From NCBI GenBank assembly GCA_035760645.1, contig DASTSO010000106.1:10501-74500 (forward strand): 64,000 nt of DNA. The letters run 5' to 3'. This DNA comes from DASSTY01 sp035760645 (GTDB taxonomy: Bacteria; Gemmatimonadota; Gemmatimonadetes; Gemmatimonadales; GWC2-71-9). The position numbers and the translations under genes were made by a program. Numbering within the stretch: position 1 is the first letter of the stretch; every line of letters starts with the position of its first letter. This document shows, one piece after another, positions 50,228-58,898 of this stretch. Below the pieces are notes generated by a model. It worked only from the letters and a program-made list of their open reading frames with translations, had not been told where the DNA came from and searched no databases.

Positions 50228-51151
50228 ATGTCCGCACCGATCCCGTCCGCCCCGCCCGGTGGCCCCGCCGCAGGGGAGCCGGCGGCCGTCGTCTCCGCCG
50301 ACATTCTGATCGCGGGGACACCTCCCGCCGCCGGCGGACGCCCGTCGAGCCCGAGCTTCGAGCCGGACACGGGCGTCCTGGTCGGCGCCGGCCGGGTCCA
50401 CGACACCGAGACCCCCGACGTCGAGACCGCCTCGGACGGCTACACCGAGCGCCGGTTCGGCGGGCCGGCGGGCCGCTGGCTGCTCGAGGAGCAGACTCGC
50501 GCGGTGGATCGCCTGCTGCGCCGCACCGGCGACGCGGCGCTCCAGGTGCTCGAGGTGGGCGGCGGACACGCGCAGGTCACGCCGCTCCTCGTCGAACGGG
50601 GCCACGCGGTGGTGGTGCAGGGCAGCGACCCCATCTGCTTCAAGCGCGTCCTCCCGGTGCGCCGGGCGCACCCGGATCGGGTGCGCGGCTGCGCGTCCGA
50701 TCTCTGGGCGCTGCCCTTCGCCGACGGGAGCTTCGACCTCGTCATGGCCGTGCGCCTCCTGGGCCACGTCGTCCGCTGGCGGGAGCTGCTGGCCGAGATG
50801 ACGCGCGTCTCGCGCCGGTACGTGATCGTCGAGTTCGCCCGGGCGAGCGCGCTGCTGCCGCTGCCCGCGCGCGCCACCGACGCGCTCTTCACGCTCAAGC
50901 GGCGGGTGGAAAACACCACGCGGCCGTTCTTCACCTATCGCGAGCCGCGCGTTGCGGCCGAGCTGGACCGGCTCGGCTTCCGCACGCTCGAGGTCGTGGG
51001 CCAGTTCGCGCTGCCGATGGTGCTGCACCGGGCGCTCAAGGAGCCGCGCACCTCGGCCGCTCTCGAGCGGCTCGCCCGCGGCCTCGGCTTCGGCGACCGG
51101 TTGCGCTCGCCCGCGCTCGTGCTGGCCGAGCGGCGCGCGCCGGAGTCCTGA
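50228..51151 (+). CDS. Class I SAM-dependent methyltransferase
   Basis: 307 aa. A long Pro/Ala/Gly-rich N-terminal extension (about 60 residues) precedes the fold. Motif I is LQVLEVGGGHAQVTPLLVERGHAVVVQGSD. Motif II-type DLWALPFADGSFDLVMAVRLLGHV follows, and then RYVIVEFARASALLPL. The type 11/25-like pattern suggests sugar or lipid methylation within the polysaccharide region. Followed 4 bases later by a GT4 gene. Acceptor unknown. Confidence 0.83.
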   Translation: MSAPIPSAPPGGPAAGEPAAVVSADILIAGTPPAAGGRPSSPSFEPDTGVLVGAGRVHDTETPDVETASDGYTERRFGGPAGRWLLEEQTRAVDRLLRRTGDAALQVLEVGGGHAQVTPLLVERGHAVVVQGSDPICFKRVLPVRRAHPDRVRGCASDLWALPFADGSFDLVMAVRLLGHVVRWRELLAEMTRVSRRYVIVEFARASALLPLPARATDALFTLKRRVENTTRPFFTYREPRVAAELDRLGFRTLEVVGQFALPMVLHRALKEPRTSAALERLARGLGFGDRLRSPALVLAERRAPES

Positions 51152-51155
51152 CGGG

Positions 51156-52334
51156 GTGCGGCCGCTGCGGGTCCTGCACACCATCCGCAGTCTGCGCGTG
51201 GACGGGGTGGTGAAGGTCGTCCTCCGCAACCTCGCGCACTTCGATCCCGACGCCTTCACGCACACCGTCTGCGGGCTCGTGCCCGAGGATGCGCTCGCAC
51301 CCGAGTACCGCGCCCAGGGGATCGAGCCCGTCTTCCTCGCCCATCGCGGGCCGCGCTCCATCCCGGCCACGGTGCGCGCGCTCGTGCGGCTCATCCGCCA
51401 GCGCGAGATCGACGTCGTCCACGCCAACCGCACGCTCGACCTCGCCCTCGCCGGGGCCGCGGCGCGCCGCTGCGGCGTGCCCGTGATCTCGAGTCTCCAC
51501 TGGCTCGGCCGCCTGGACGAGCACCCGCAGGACCACCACATGCCCTGGATCCGCCGCTGGGGTGAGCAGCAGCTCACCGTGCTGCTCAACCGCACGATTC
51601 CCGCGCGCATCGTCGCCGTCTCGGAGGCCGTGCGGCAGAGCTACGCCTCGCTGCCCGGCTTCCCGGCGGGGCGGATGCGGGTGGTCTATCCCGGCCTCGA
51701 CATGCTGGCCGCCACCGCGCCGGACGAGGCCGAGCGCACGGCGCTCGCGCGCGCGCTGGGCATCGAGGGCGCGTGGCCGGTGCTCCTGAACGTGGGGCGC
51801 CTGCAGGCGGTGAAGGGGCAGCGGCATCTCGTGCCGGCGATGGCGCGGATCCGCGAGCGGCTCCCGCGGGCGGTGCTCCTCGTCGCCGGCGAGGGCGAGC
51901 TGCGGCCCGAGCTCGAGCGCGCGCGGGCCGCGGCGGGCCTCGACGACGCGATCCGGCTCCTGGGCGTGCGCTCGGACGTGGACGCGCTGCTCGCCCTCGC
52001 CGACGCGCTCCTGCTCACCTCCGAGAGCGAAGCGGCGCCGCTGCCGCTCTTCGAGGCGATGCGCGCCGGCCGGCCGGTCGTCGCGACCGACGTCGGCGGG
52101 GTCCGCGAGATCGTGCGCGAGGGGAGGGACGGCCTGCTGGTGCCCCGCGGCGACCCCGCGGCGCTCGCCGACGCCGTGGTGCGGCTCGTGACGACGCCGG
52201 GGCTCGCAGAGCGGATGGGCGCGGCGGCCCGGTGCGCCGGGCGCGAGCGCTTCGACATCCGCGTCTCGGTGCGCGCGCTGGAGGAGCTCTATCGCGAGGT
52301 CGCGCGCCCCGTGGCGCGCCCCGTCCCGCGCTGA
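51156..52334 (+). CDS. Glycosyltransferase family 4
   Basis: 392 aa, GT-B fold. N-domain LRVLHTIRSLRVDGVVKVVLRNLAHF. Linker-start RIVAVSEAVRQSYASLPGFP. C-domain VLLNVGRLQAVKGQRHLVPAMARI, then LLVAGEGELRPELERARAAAGL. The donor-binding E-x7-E is in LLLTSESEAAPLPLFEAMRAGRPVVATDVGGVREIV. GTG start 4 bases after the methyltransferase stop. Convergent with the FkbM gene (10 bases apart). Confidence 0.9.
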   Translation: MRPLRVLHTIRSLRVDGVVKVVLRNLAHFDPDAFTHTVCGLVPEDALAPEYRAQGIEPVFLAHRGPRSIPATVRALVRLIRQREIDVVHANRTLDLALAGAAARRCGVPVISSLHWLGRLDEHPQDHHMPWIRRWGEQQLTVLLNRTIPARIVAVSEAVRQSYASLPGFPAGRMRVVYPGLDMLAATAPDEAERTALARALGIEGAWPVLLNVGRLQAVKGQRHLVPAMARIRERLPRAVLLVAGEGELRPELERARAAAGLDDAIRLLGVRSDVDALLALADALLLTSESEAAPLPLFEAMRAGRPVVATDVGGVREIVREGRDGLLVPRGDPAALADAVVRLVTTPGLAERMGAAARCAGRERFDIRVSVRALEELYREVARPVARPVPR

Positions 52335-52344
52335 GGCGCGGCGC

Positions 52345-53172
52345 TCAGGCCGGCGGCCGTTCGGCGATGACGCCCTGGGGGTGCGCCGGGTCGGGCCGGC
52401 AGCGGAAGCCCGCGGCGGTGAGCCGCTCGCTGCACCAGGCCGCGCTCACCGGCGGATGCACCTCGAGCTTGAGCGCGCGTACCCGCTCGGCCCACGCCAG
52501 CGGTCCGGCGAGGATCGCTCCCTCCGCGCCTTCGATGTCCATCTTGAGGTAGTCCACCCGCGCGAGCCCGAAGCGCTCGAAGAGCGTCTCCAGCCGGAGC
52601 GCGGGCGCCTGGCGGCGGGTGGCGTCGGACGTGGCCGGCACGGCCGACGCGGTCGCGTCCGCGGCCGCGGCGATGATCGCGAAGGCGTCGTCTCCCGAGC
52701 CGTCGTAGGCGACGACGCCGTCGCTCGTCCAGATGCCGGCGTGCAGGATCGTCACCCGCGCACCGAACGCCTCGGTGTTGCGCACTGCGAGCCGGTGGTT
52801 CGCCTCGTCGAGCTCGACGCCGACCACGCGGGCGCGCGGATGGAGGTGGGCGAGGTGCGCCACCGTGTAGCCGACGTTGCTGCCGAGGTCGACGATCACG
52901 GCGTCGTTCGGGAGCGGAGCGGGCGGTAGATGGTACTGCCGCACGAAGGTGTCGCGCAGCGTCCAGACGTCCTGCGAGCCGCGGCAGAGAAGGGGGCGAT
53001 TGCCGACCGCGCGCAGGTGGAGCGTGAGCGGCTCGGGTGAGGGGTGGCCCCGCGTGTACGCGCTTCGGAGCCGGAGATACCGCGCCAGCTCGACCGGCGA
53101 GCGGAAGAGCGCCAGGTGGCGCAGCGCCGGCGCGAGCCGGGCGCGGCGGGGTGCGAGGCCTTCCGGGCTCAT
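52345..53172 (-). CDS. FkbM-family methyltransferase
   Basis: 275 aa. NDAVIVDLGSNVGYTVAHLAHLHPRARVVGVELDEANHRLAVRN is the FkbM SAM-binding region (motif GSNxGY). The C-terminal FkbM signature is LETLFERFGLARVDYLKMDIEGAEGAILAG (KxDxEGxE). It probably O-methylates a sugar of the glycan made by this region. ATGA overlap with the fusion gene upstream. Confidence 0.9.
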   Translation of the reverse strand: MSPEGLAPRRARLAPALRHLALFRSPVELARYLRLRSAYTRGHPSPEPLTLHLRAVGNRPLLCRGSQDVWTLRDTFVRQYHLPPAPLPNDAVIVDLGSNVGYTVAHLAHLHPRARVVGVELDEANHRLAVRNTEAFGARVTILHAGIWTSDGVVAYDGSGDDAFAIIAAAADATASAVPATSDATRRQAPALRLETLFERFGLARVDYLKMDIEGAEGAILAGPLAWAERVRALKLEVHPPVSAAWCSERLTAAGFRCRPDPAHPQGVIAERPPA

Positions 53173-55328
53173 CCGGCCGCCTCGACCGCGCGCCGGAGGC
53201 CCTCCTCCCAGCCGACCGCGGGCCGCCAGCCGAGGACCTCCTTCGCGCGCGAGCAGTCGAAGCGCAGCTTCGTCGTCTTGCCGAGGAGGAGCCGGCGCGT
53301 CGTCGGCGGCGACTTGCCGAGGGCGCGGCAGAGGGTCTCGACGCCGGCGCCGATCACCCACGCGCCCGCGCGCGGGATCGCCCGCACGGCGAGCGGCCGG
53401 CCGGTGAGCCCGGCGAGGCGCGCGACGAACTCGCGCTGGGTCGGCAGCGCGTCGTCGATGATCGTGAACGTGCCGCCCGCCGCCTCGGGGCGCGTTGCGG
53501 CGAGCCAGAGCGCCTCGACGGTGTTCTCCACGTAGGTGAGCTGCAGCGGCACCTCGCCGTCGCCGAAGACGACGTAGCGGTCCCCCTTGAGCGAGCCCAG
53601 GTGCGGCAGGTGCTCGAGGTAGGGGCTCGCGCCCGGGCCGAAGACGAGCCCGGGGCGCACCACCACCGCCTCGAAGCGGCCCGCCCGGTGCGCCGCCATG
53701 AGGTCGCGCTCCAGCAGGAGCTTCGCGCGCGAGTAGGGGCCGACCCGCTCGGGGCGGTCGATCATCTCCTCCGTGACCACGGCGCCGTCGGAGAGCTCGG
53801 CGAGCGCGTAGGCGCCCATCGTGCTCGTGAACACCACGCGTCGCACGCCGGCGCGCGCCGCCTCCTCGATGAGTCGCCGGCCGCCCGCGAGGTCCACCCG
53901 CGCGAACTCTTCGTGCGTTCCCGTCATCAGCGAGGCGAGGTGGAAGACGACGTCGGCGCCCTCGGCCAGCCCCTCGATCGCGCAGGGGTCGCCGAAGTCG
54001 CCGAGCACCACCTCGAGCTGCCCGGGGTGCGCGTCGAGCAGGCGCCGCCCACGCTCCTCGGTGCGCGCGAGCGCCCGCACCCGCACGCCGCGCTCGGCCA
54101 GCGTGCGCACGAGGTGCCGGCCGATGAAGCCCGTGGCCCCGGTGACGAGCGCCGTCGGGGGCGCCGTGGCGCCGGGCTCGCGGCCGAACGGCGCCTCGCT
54201 CCACGCCGCGGGCCGGTGCAGGACGCGCCGCGCGGGCTGCTCGGCGGCGGCCGCCTCGGAGGCGAGCGGCCAGAGGGTGCGCAGGAGCCGCACGACCTCG
54301 CGCCCTTCCTCGGGGGTGACGGGCGCGGGCCGGTCCCGCACGATCGCGGCGTAGAAGGCGCCGATCAGCGTGTGCAGCCCCTTCGTCGTGTCCATCCGCT
54401 TCGTGAGGAAGCGCGCCGTGTTCGTCACCGTCTGCACGGTGTGGTCGGCCGCGGCGGCGAGGTTGCGCACGCCGTGCGCGAGCTTCTTCGGCAGGCCGCG
54501 CTCCCGCTCGACGCTCACGACCATCGTCGTGAAGTTCACGGCGATGCGGCCGCGCGTGCCGCGCAGCTCGAGGCGCACGTCCTCGGGGCGGGCGTCGAGC
54601 GAAACGAAGAGCGTGCCGGCGCCGCGCGCGGTCTCGAGCAGGGCCGTGATCTCGCTCTCGGCGTGCCGGGGCCGCGGGTCGGTCGCGCTCGTGATCCGAG
54701 TGGGGTCGCCCAGCACCCGCAGGAGCAGCGAGGCGGGATGGGCCGCGAGGTCCTCGACGAAGCCGCCGCCCAGGCGCCGGTACCACCCCTTGCTGTTGTA
54801 GCCCGGGATGCGTCGGGGATCGAAGCAGTAGACCGCTGCGGCGTGCACCACGTCGCCGATCTCGCCCGCGCGGAGCGCGGCGAGCGCCTGGCGCATGAGG
54901 GGGTCGAAGACGAGGCTGTGCCCCACGCAGAGCCGCCGTCCCGTGCGCGCTGCCGCCTCCACCATGCGGTCGCAGTCGGCGACGGTGAGCGCCATCGGCT
55001 TCTCGACGTAGACGTCGGCGCCCGCCTCGAGCGCGGCGACGCAGAGATCGGCGTGCGTCGCGGGCGGCGTCAGCACGTGCACCACGTCCGGCCGCTCGGC
55101 CGCGAGCATCGCATCGAGCGCGGTGTAGACGCCCGGGATCCCATACTGCGCCGCCTTCGCCGCCGCGCGCTCGCGGTCGGCGTCCACGACCGCGACGAGC
55201 CGGGCGACGTCGAGCTGCCGGACGCCCTGGATGTGCAGGTCGGAGATGAGTCCCGCGCCGACGACGGCGACGCGGAGCGGCCGGGCGGCGGACGACGTGG
55301 GGGCGGAAGACGCGGCGGAGTCGGTCAC
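53169..55328 (-). CDS. Gfo/Idh/MocA oxidoreductase fused to an NAD-dependent epimerase (SDR)
   Basis: 719 aa, continuous frame. Residues 15-365: Gfo/Idh/MocA family with PLRVAVVGAGLISDLHIQGV, VVHVLTPPATHADLCVAALEAGADVYVEKPMAL (EKP) and YNSKGWYRRLGGGFVEDLAAHPASLL. Residues 385-715: extended short-chain dehydrogenase/epimerase with PPTALVTGATGFIGRHLVRTLAERG (GxxGxxG), DVVFHLASL, VFTSTMGAYA, PYSRAKLLLERD (YxxxK) and VVRPGLVFGPG. The join is a short Ala/Pro linker. Likely makes or modifies a nucleotide sugar in two steps. GTG start overlaps the GT4 stop. Confidence 0.88.
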   Translation of the reverse strand: MTDSAASSAPTSSAARPLRVAVVGAGLISDLHIQGVRQLDVARLVAVVDADRERAAAKAAQYGIPGVYTALDAMLAAERPDVVHVLTPPATHADLCVAALEAGADVYVEKPMALTVADCDRMVEAAARTGRRLCVGHSLVFDPLMRQALAALRAGEIGDVVHAAAVYCFDPRRIPGYNSKGWYRRLGGGFVEDLAAHPASLLLRVLGDPTRITSATDPRPRHAESEITALLETARGAGTLFVSLDARPEDVRLELRGTRGRIAVNFTTMVVSVERERGLPKKLAHGVRNLAAAADHTVQTVTNTARFLTKRMDTTKGLHTLIGAFYAAIVRDRPAPVTPEEGREVVRLLRTLWPLASEAAAAEQPARRVLHRPAAWSEAPFGREPGATAPPTALVTGATGFIGRHLVRTLAERGVRVRALARTEERGRRLLDAHPGQLEVVLGDFGDPCAIEGLAEGADVVFHLASLMTGTHEEFARVDLAGGRRLIEEAARAGVRRVVFTSTMGAYALAELSDGAVVTEEMIDRPERVGPYSRAKLLLERDLMAAHRAGRFEAVVVRPGLVFGPGASPYLEHLPHLGSLKGDRYVVFGDGEVPLQLTYVENTVEALWLAATRPEAAGGTFTIIDDALPTQREFVARLAGLTGRPLAVRAIPRAGAWVIGAGVETLCRALGKSPPTTRRLLLGKTTKLRFDCSRAKEVLGWRPAVGWEEGLRRAVEAAG

Positions 55329-56527
55329 GGTCCCTCGGCGACGGGAGTCGGGGTGAGGCGCGCGGACGCACGGCCCGGCGCGGCGGCGAGCTCGGTGTAG
55401 AGCTCGGTGAGGCGGCCGACGTAGCGCTCGAGCGAGAAGCGCCGCGCCGTGTCGTGGCCGCCCGCGACGAGGCGGGCGCGGAGCGCGGGGTCGCGCAGCA
55501 CCCGCAGCACGGCGCGGGCGAGCGCCGGCGGATCCGCGGGCGGCGCGAGGAGGCCCGAGACGCCGTTTGTCACCACCTCGTTGAGCCCGTCCACGTCCGA
55601 GGCGACCACCGGCGTGCCCAGCGCCATGGCCTCGACGGCGACGAGCCCGAACGCCTCCTCGAGCGACGGCACGGCGGCGACGTCGAACATCTGGACGTGC
55701 GCCTCGACCTCGCGCTGGAACCCGGCGAAGACGACCCGGTCGGCGACGCCGAGCGCGCGGGCGCGCTCGCGCAGCGCGGCCTCCTCGGGGCCGCGGCCGA
55801 CGAGCACGAGCCACGCGCGCGGCTCCGCGCGACGGATCTCGGCGAACGCCTCGACCAAGTGGCGGATGCCCTTCACGGCGAAGAAACGCGTCACGGCGCC
55901 GACGACGGGCTCGTCGGCGCCGATGCCGTAGTGGGCGCGCAGCGCCGCCGCGCGCGCGGGTGGCGCGCCACGGAAGGAGTGTTCGGGGAGCGGGTAGTAG
56001 AGCACCTCGAGCTGCGCGTCGCGGAAGCCCATGCGCTCGCGCGCGAAGCGGCGCACGCTCTCGCTGATCGCGAGGGCGCGCGCGGTGAGCGGCGCCAGGG
56101 CGCGATAGGCGAGCTCCACGTACTTCGGATAGCCGCGGTGCGTGTACTCGCTGTGATGGGTGATGATCTGGACGATCACCGGCACGCCGGTGAGCCAGCC
56201 GGCGAGGCGGCCCCAGGTGCAGGCGCCGAAATCGGTCAGGTGCAGCACCTGGATCCGCTGCGCGCGGATGAGACGCACCAGACGCAGGAGGCTTCGGGGG
56301 CTGAAGCGACCGTCGCCGAAGAAGCGGAAGGGCAGGCCCTCGGCCTGGAGCTGGCGGCCGAGCGGCGTCGCGGCGCGCAGCATGCAGACCGTGGGCGCCA
56401 CGCGCGCGCGGTCGAGCGCGCGCGTGAGCTCGATGAGCTGGCGCCCGCCGCCGTGCAGCGCCCCGTCGAAGTCGATGTGGTCGCAGGCGATGAGCACGCG
56501 CACCGGCCGCACCGCGGCGCCGCTCAT
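55325..56527 (-). CDS. Glycosyltransferase family 4 (copy A of the duplicated cassette)
   Basis: 400 aa, GT-B. Start VRVLIACDHIDFDGALHGGGRQLIEL; the segment DHxxxDGAxHxGGR recurs in the glycosyltransferase at 62835. Donor region VGAVTRFFAVKGIRHLVEAFAEI, LVLVGRGPEEAALRERA, then PSLEEAFGLVAVEAMALGTPVVASDVDG (E-x7-E). ATGA overlap with the upstream epimerase and GTGA overlap with the fusion gene downstream. Probably transfers a sugar made by these neighbours. Confidence 0.9.
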   Translation of the reverse strand: MSGAAVRPVRVLIACDHIDFDGALHGGGRQLIELTRALDRARVAPTVCMLRAATPLGRQLQAEGLPFRFFGDGRFSPRSLLRLVRLIRAQRIQVLHLTDFGACTWGRLAGWLTGVPVIVQIITHHSEYTHRGYPKYVELAYRALAPLTARALAISESVRRFARERMGFRDAQLEVLYYPLPEHSFRGAPPARAAALRAHYGIGADEPVVGAVTRFFAVKGIRHLVEAFAEIRRAEPRAWLVLVGRGPEEAALRERARALGVADRVVFAGFQREVEAHVQMFDVAAVPSLEEAFGLVAVEAMALGTPVVASDVDGLNEVVTNGVSGLLAPPADPPALARAVLRVLRDPALRARLVAGGHDTARRFSLERYVGRLTELYTELAAAPGRASARLTPTPVAEGP

Positions 56528-57507
56528 GCGAGCCCCTGCCGGCGATACCAGGCGGCCGTCTCTTCGATGCCCTCCTGGAGCCCCACCACGGGCTCGTAGC
56601 CCAGCGTCCGGCGCGCCTTGTCGATGCGGAAGGCGCGGCTCTTGGTGAAGAAGGCGACGCGCCGCCGGTAGATCGGCGGGTCGCGGCGCAGCGGGACGAA
56701 GATCTGCTCGCAGAGCCAACCCGCCGCCATGAACGGCCACACCGGCAGGTGGTGCCGCGGCGGCGCGACGCCGAAGGCGGCGGCGATCCGCGCGACGAGC
56801 TCGTTGAGCGTACAGTAGGTCGGGCCGGCGAGGATGAACGCCTCGCCGATGGCGGCGTCGCTCGCCGCCGCCAGGCGCATCCCGTGCACGAGATCGCGCA
56901 CGTGCACCATGTGGAACAGCGTCTCGCCGTCGCCGATCATGACGAAGCGGCGCCGCGCGACGGCCTTGAAGAGCTTGAGCAGTCGCCGATCGCCCGGGCC
57001 GTAGATGCCGGCGGGGCGCACCACGGTGAGCGGAAAGGCGTGCTCGCGCTGGAAGGCGAGCGCGAGCCGCTCGCCCTCGGCCTTGGTGGTCTGATAGATG
57101 TCGCCGGGGTGGAACGGCGCCGTCTCGTCGGCCGGCGGGTGCTCGATGTGACTGTGCACGCCGACGGTGCTGCAATGCACGACCCGCCGGACCCCGTCGG
57201 CTCGCGCCGCCTCGAGCACGTGGCGCGTGCCGTCCACGTGCACCTCGCGGTAGCGCGCGTCGGGCAGCCCCGGCTCGCGGAACGCCGCGGCGAGGTGATA
57301 AACGGTGTCGCGGCCCCGGACGGCGCGCGCCACCGCCCGCGGGTCGGTGACGTCGCCCTCGACGATCTCCGCCGCGCCCGGCAGGATGGCCCGCGCCCGC
57401 TCGGCGCTGCGGGCGAGGACGCGCACCGCGTGGCCCGCCTCGATCAGATGGCGCACGAGGTGCGAGCCCGTGAAGCCGGTCCCGCCGGTCACCAGAACAC
57501 GATCCAT
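56524..57507 (-). CDS. NAD-dependent epimerase/dehydratase, extended SDR (copy A)
   Basis: 327 aa. MDRVLVTGGTGFTGSHLVRHLIEAGHAVRVLAR (TGGTGFTG) is the NAD(P) site. DTVYHLAAAFREPG, VVHCSTVGVH and the catalytic YQTTKAEGERLAL (YxxxK) follow. RPAGIYGPGDRRLLKLFKAVARRRFVMIG and PIYRRRVAFFTKSRAFRIDKARRTLGYEP match the gene at 61795 closely. Good ribosome site (GAGGAG). Overlaps the GT4 gene. Confidence 0.9.
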   Translation of the reverse strand: MDRVLVTGGTGFTGSHLVRHLIEAGHAVRVLARSAERARAILPGAAEIVEGDVTDPRAVARAVRGRDTVYHLAAAFREPGLPDARYREVHVDGTRHVLEAARADGVRRVVHCSTVGVHSHIEHPPADETAPFHPGDIYQTTKAEGERLALAFQREHAFPLTVVRPAGIYGPGDRRLLKLFKAVARRRFVMIGDGETLFHMVHVRDLVHGMRLAAASDAAIGEAFILAGPTYCTLNELVARIAAAFGVAPPRHHLPVWPFMAAGWLCEQIFVPLRRDPPIYRRRVAFFTKSRAFRIDKARRTLGYEPVVGLQEGIEETAAWYRRQGLA

Positions 57508-57574
57508 TCCATTCTCCTCGCTGGAGCCGGCGGCCGCTCGTGGCCCGCCGGGCACTGCCTCGCAACATGCCCGC

Positions 57575-57609
57575 GCCCCCGGCCGCGTCGCCGTGACGCG
57601 GCCGGGGGC
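57575..57609. terminator. Perfect 15-pair hairpin upstream of epimerase copy A
   Basis: GCCCCCGGCCGCGTC (57575-57589) and its exact complement (57595-57609), five-base loop. Lies 16 bases past the stop of the GT4 gene (57626) and 68 bases before the epimerase start. Can terminate or attenuate between two same-strand gene groups. No T-run. Confidence 0.6.
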
Positions 57610-57625
57610 AGGGGCGTGCACCGGG

Positions 57626-58822
57626 TCACGAGAGCTGCAGGACGGGAGGCCGCTCGAGCTCGCCTTCGAGCCGGCGGTAGAAGCGACGCAGCTTGCCGAT
57701 GGTGGCGGCGCGCGTGAACTCGCGCGCGGCCCGCTCCTTGGCCCGGGCGGCGAGCGCGGCGCGCAGCTCGGGGTCCTCGAGCAGCCGCACGAGCCCCCCG
57801 GCCAGCGCCTCGGCGGTGGGCTCGACCAGGAGGGCCGTGTCGTCGTCGAGCACCTGGGTGTGGGTCGGCAGCCGGGTGGCGACGACGGGGACGCCCGAGT
57901 CGAGATAGGAGTAGATCTTCATCGGCGTGTTCACGCCGGTGATGCGGGGCGAGACGAGCACGTCGGCCTGCCGGAGGTAGCCGCCGAGCTGCTCGAGGGG
58001 CCGGGGCCCGAGGAAGCGCACCCGCCGCCCGAGGCCGCGAGTCGCGGCGAGCGCCCGGTAGTGGCGGATCCGCTCACCGGGGCCGCCGATGAGGACGAGC
58101 GTCGCGGTCGGCGCCTGCTCGACGACGAGCGCGAAGGCCTCGAGCAGCAGATCGATCCCCTGATAGCTCGCGAGATTGCCGACGTAGAGCACGAGCGGGC
58201 CCGTGAGCTCCGCCGTCCCGCCCGTCCGCGCCCGCAGCCGCTCGACCGCCGGTGCGTCGCTCTCGAGGAAGCTCGGGTCCTCGACGCAGGCGATGAGCTT
58301 CGTCGGGTCGTAGGCGCGTGCCGTGTCCACCAGCGCGCGGCAGACGGCGAGCACCCCGGTGCTGTGCCGCACCGCCAGCCGCTCGCAGCGGGCGAGGAGC
58401 GGCCGCAGCGGTCGCAGCCGCCGGGCCCGCTCCAGCAGCTGCTCGGTGAGCGAGGAGTCCATGTCGTAGACGAAGGGAAAGCCGAAGAGCGCCTTCACGA
58501 TCGCCGCCATGAAGACCGACTCCTCGATGGCGTGCACGAGGTCGTAGCGGCGGTGCGCCGCTTCGCGCAGCACCACGCCGAGCATGACGGCGTCGCAGAC
58601 GATCTTCTTCCAGGAGAAGCCGGGCCGGATGTTCCGGACGAAGGGCAGCGCGGGGATCCGCTTGATGCGCACCCCGGGCAGGGCGACGTCCGCGCCCTCG
58701 TGATAGGTGACGACGTCGATCTCGTGCCCCGCGCGGGAGAGGACCTGCAGCAGCAGCTTGGCAGCGATCGGCGTGCCCCGCTGCTGGAAGAAGGGTTGGG
58801 GAGCCAGGAACAGGATGCGCAT
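57626..58822 (-). CDS. Glycosyltransferase family 4
   Basis: 398 aa. MRILFLAPQPFFQQRGTPIAAKLLLQVLSRAGHEIDVVT is the N-domain (the PxxxQRGxP motif is common in polysaccharide GT4s). FVYDMDSSLTEQLL and VLAVCRALVDTARAYDP are in the middle. C-domain VLYVGNLASYQGIDLLLEAFALV, LVLIGGPGERIRHY, then PRITGVNTPMKIYSYLDSGVPVVATRLPTHTQVL. The usual E-x7-E is modified (NTPMKIYSY), a pattern known in some capsular transferases. 76 bases separate it from the VanZ-like gene. Confidence 0.88.
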   Translation of the reverse strand: MRILFLAPQPFFQQRGTPIAAKLLLQVLSRAGHEIDVVTYHEGADVALPGVRIKRIPALPFVRNIRPGFSWKKIVCDAVMLGVVLREAAHRRYDLVHAIEESVFMAAIVKALFGFPFVYDMDSSLTEQLLERARRLRPLRPLLARCERLAVRHSTGVLAVCRALVDTARAYDPTKLIACVEDPSFLESDAPAVERLRARTGGTAELTGPLVLYVGNLASYQGIDLLLEAFALVVEQAPTATLVLIGGPGERIRHYRALAATRGLGRRVRFLGPRPLEQLGGYLRQADVLVSPRITGVNTPMKIYSYLDSGVPVVATRLPTHTQVLDDDTALLVEPTAEALAGGLVRLLEDPELRAALAARAKERAAREFTRAATIGKLRRFYRRLEGELERPPVLQLS

Positions 58823-58898
58823 GCTCTGCCTTGTCGGTGCGGGGCCCGCCGGGGCCCCGCAGGCTGCAGAGTCCGGCACTCTCCTCGTCGCCTTCCTC

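Noticed and set aside
53037..55400. Plus-strand frame of 787 codons opposite the fusion gene
   Set aside because: Shadow of the GC-rich minus-strand fusion gene, with no domain pattern.
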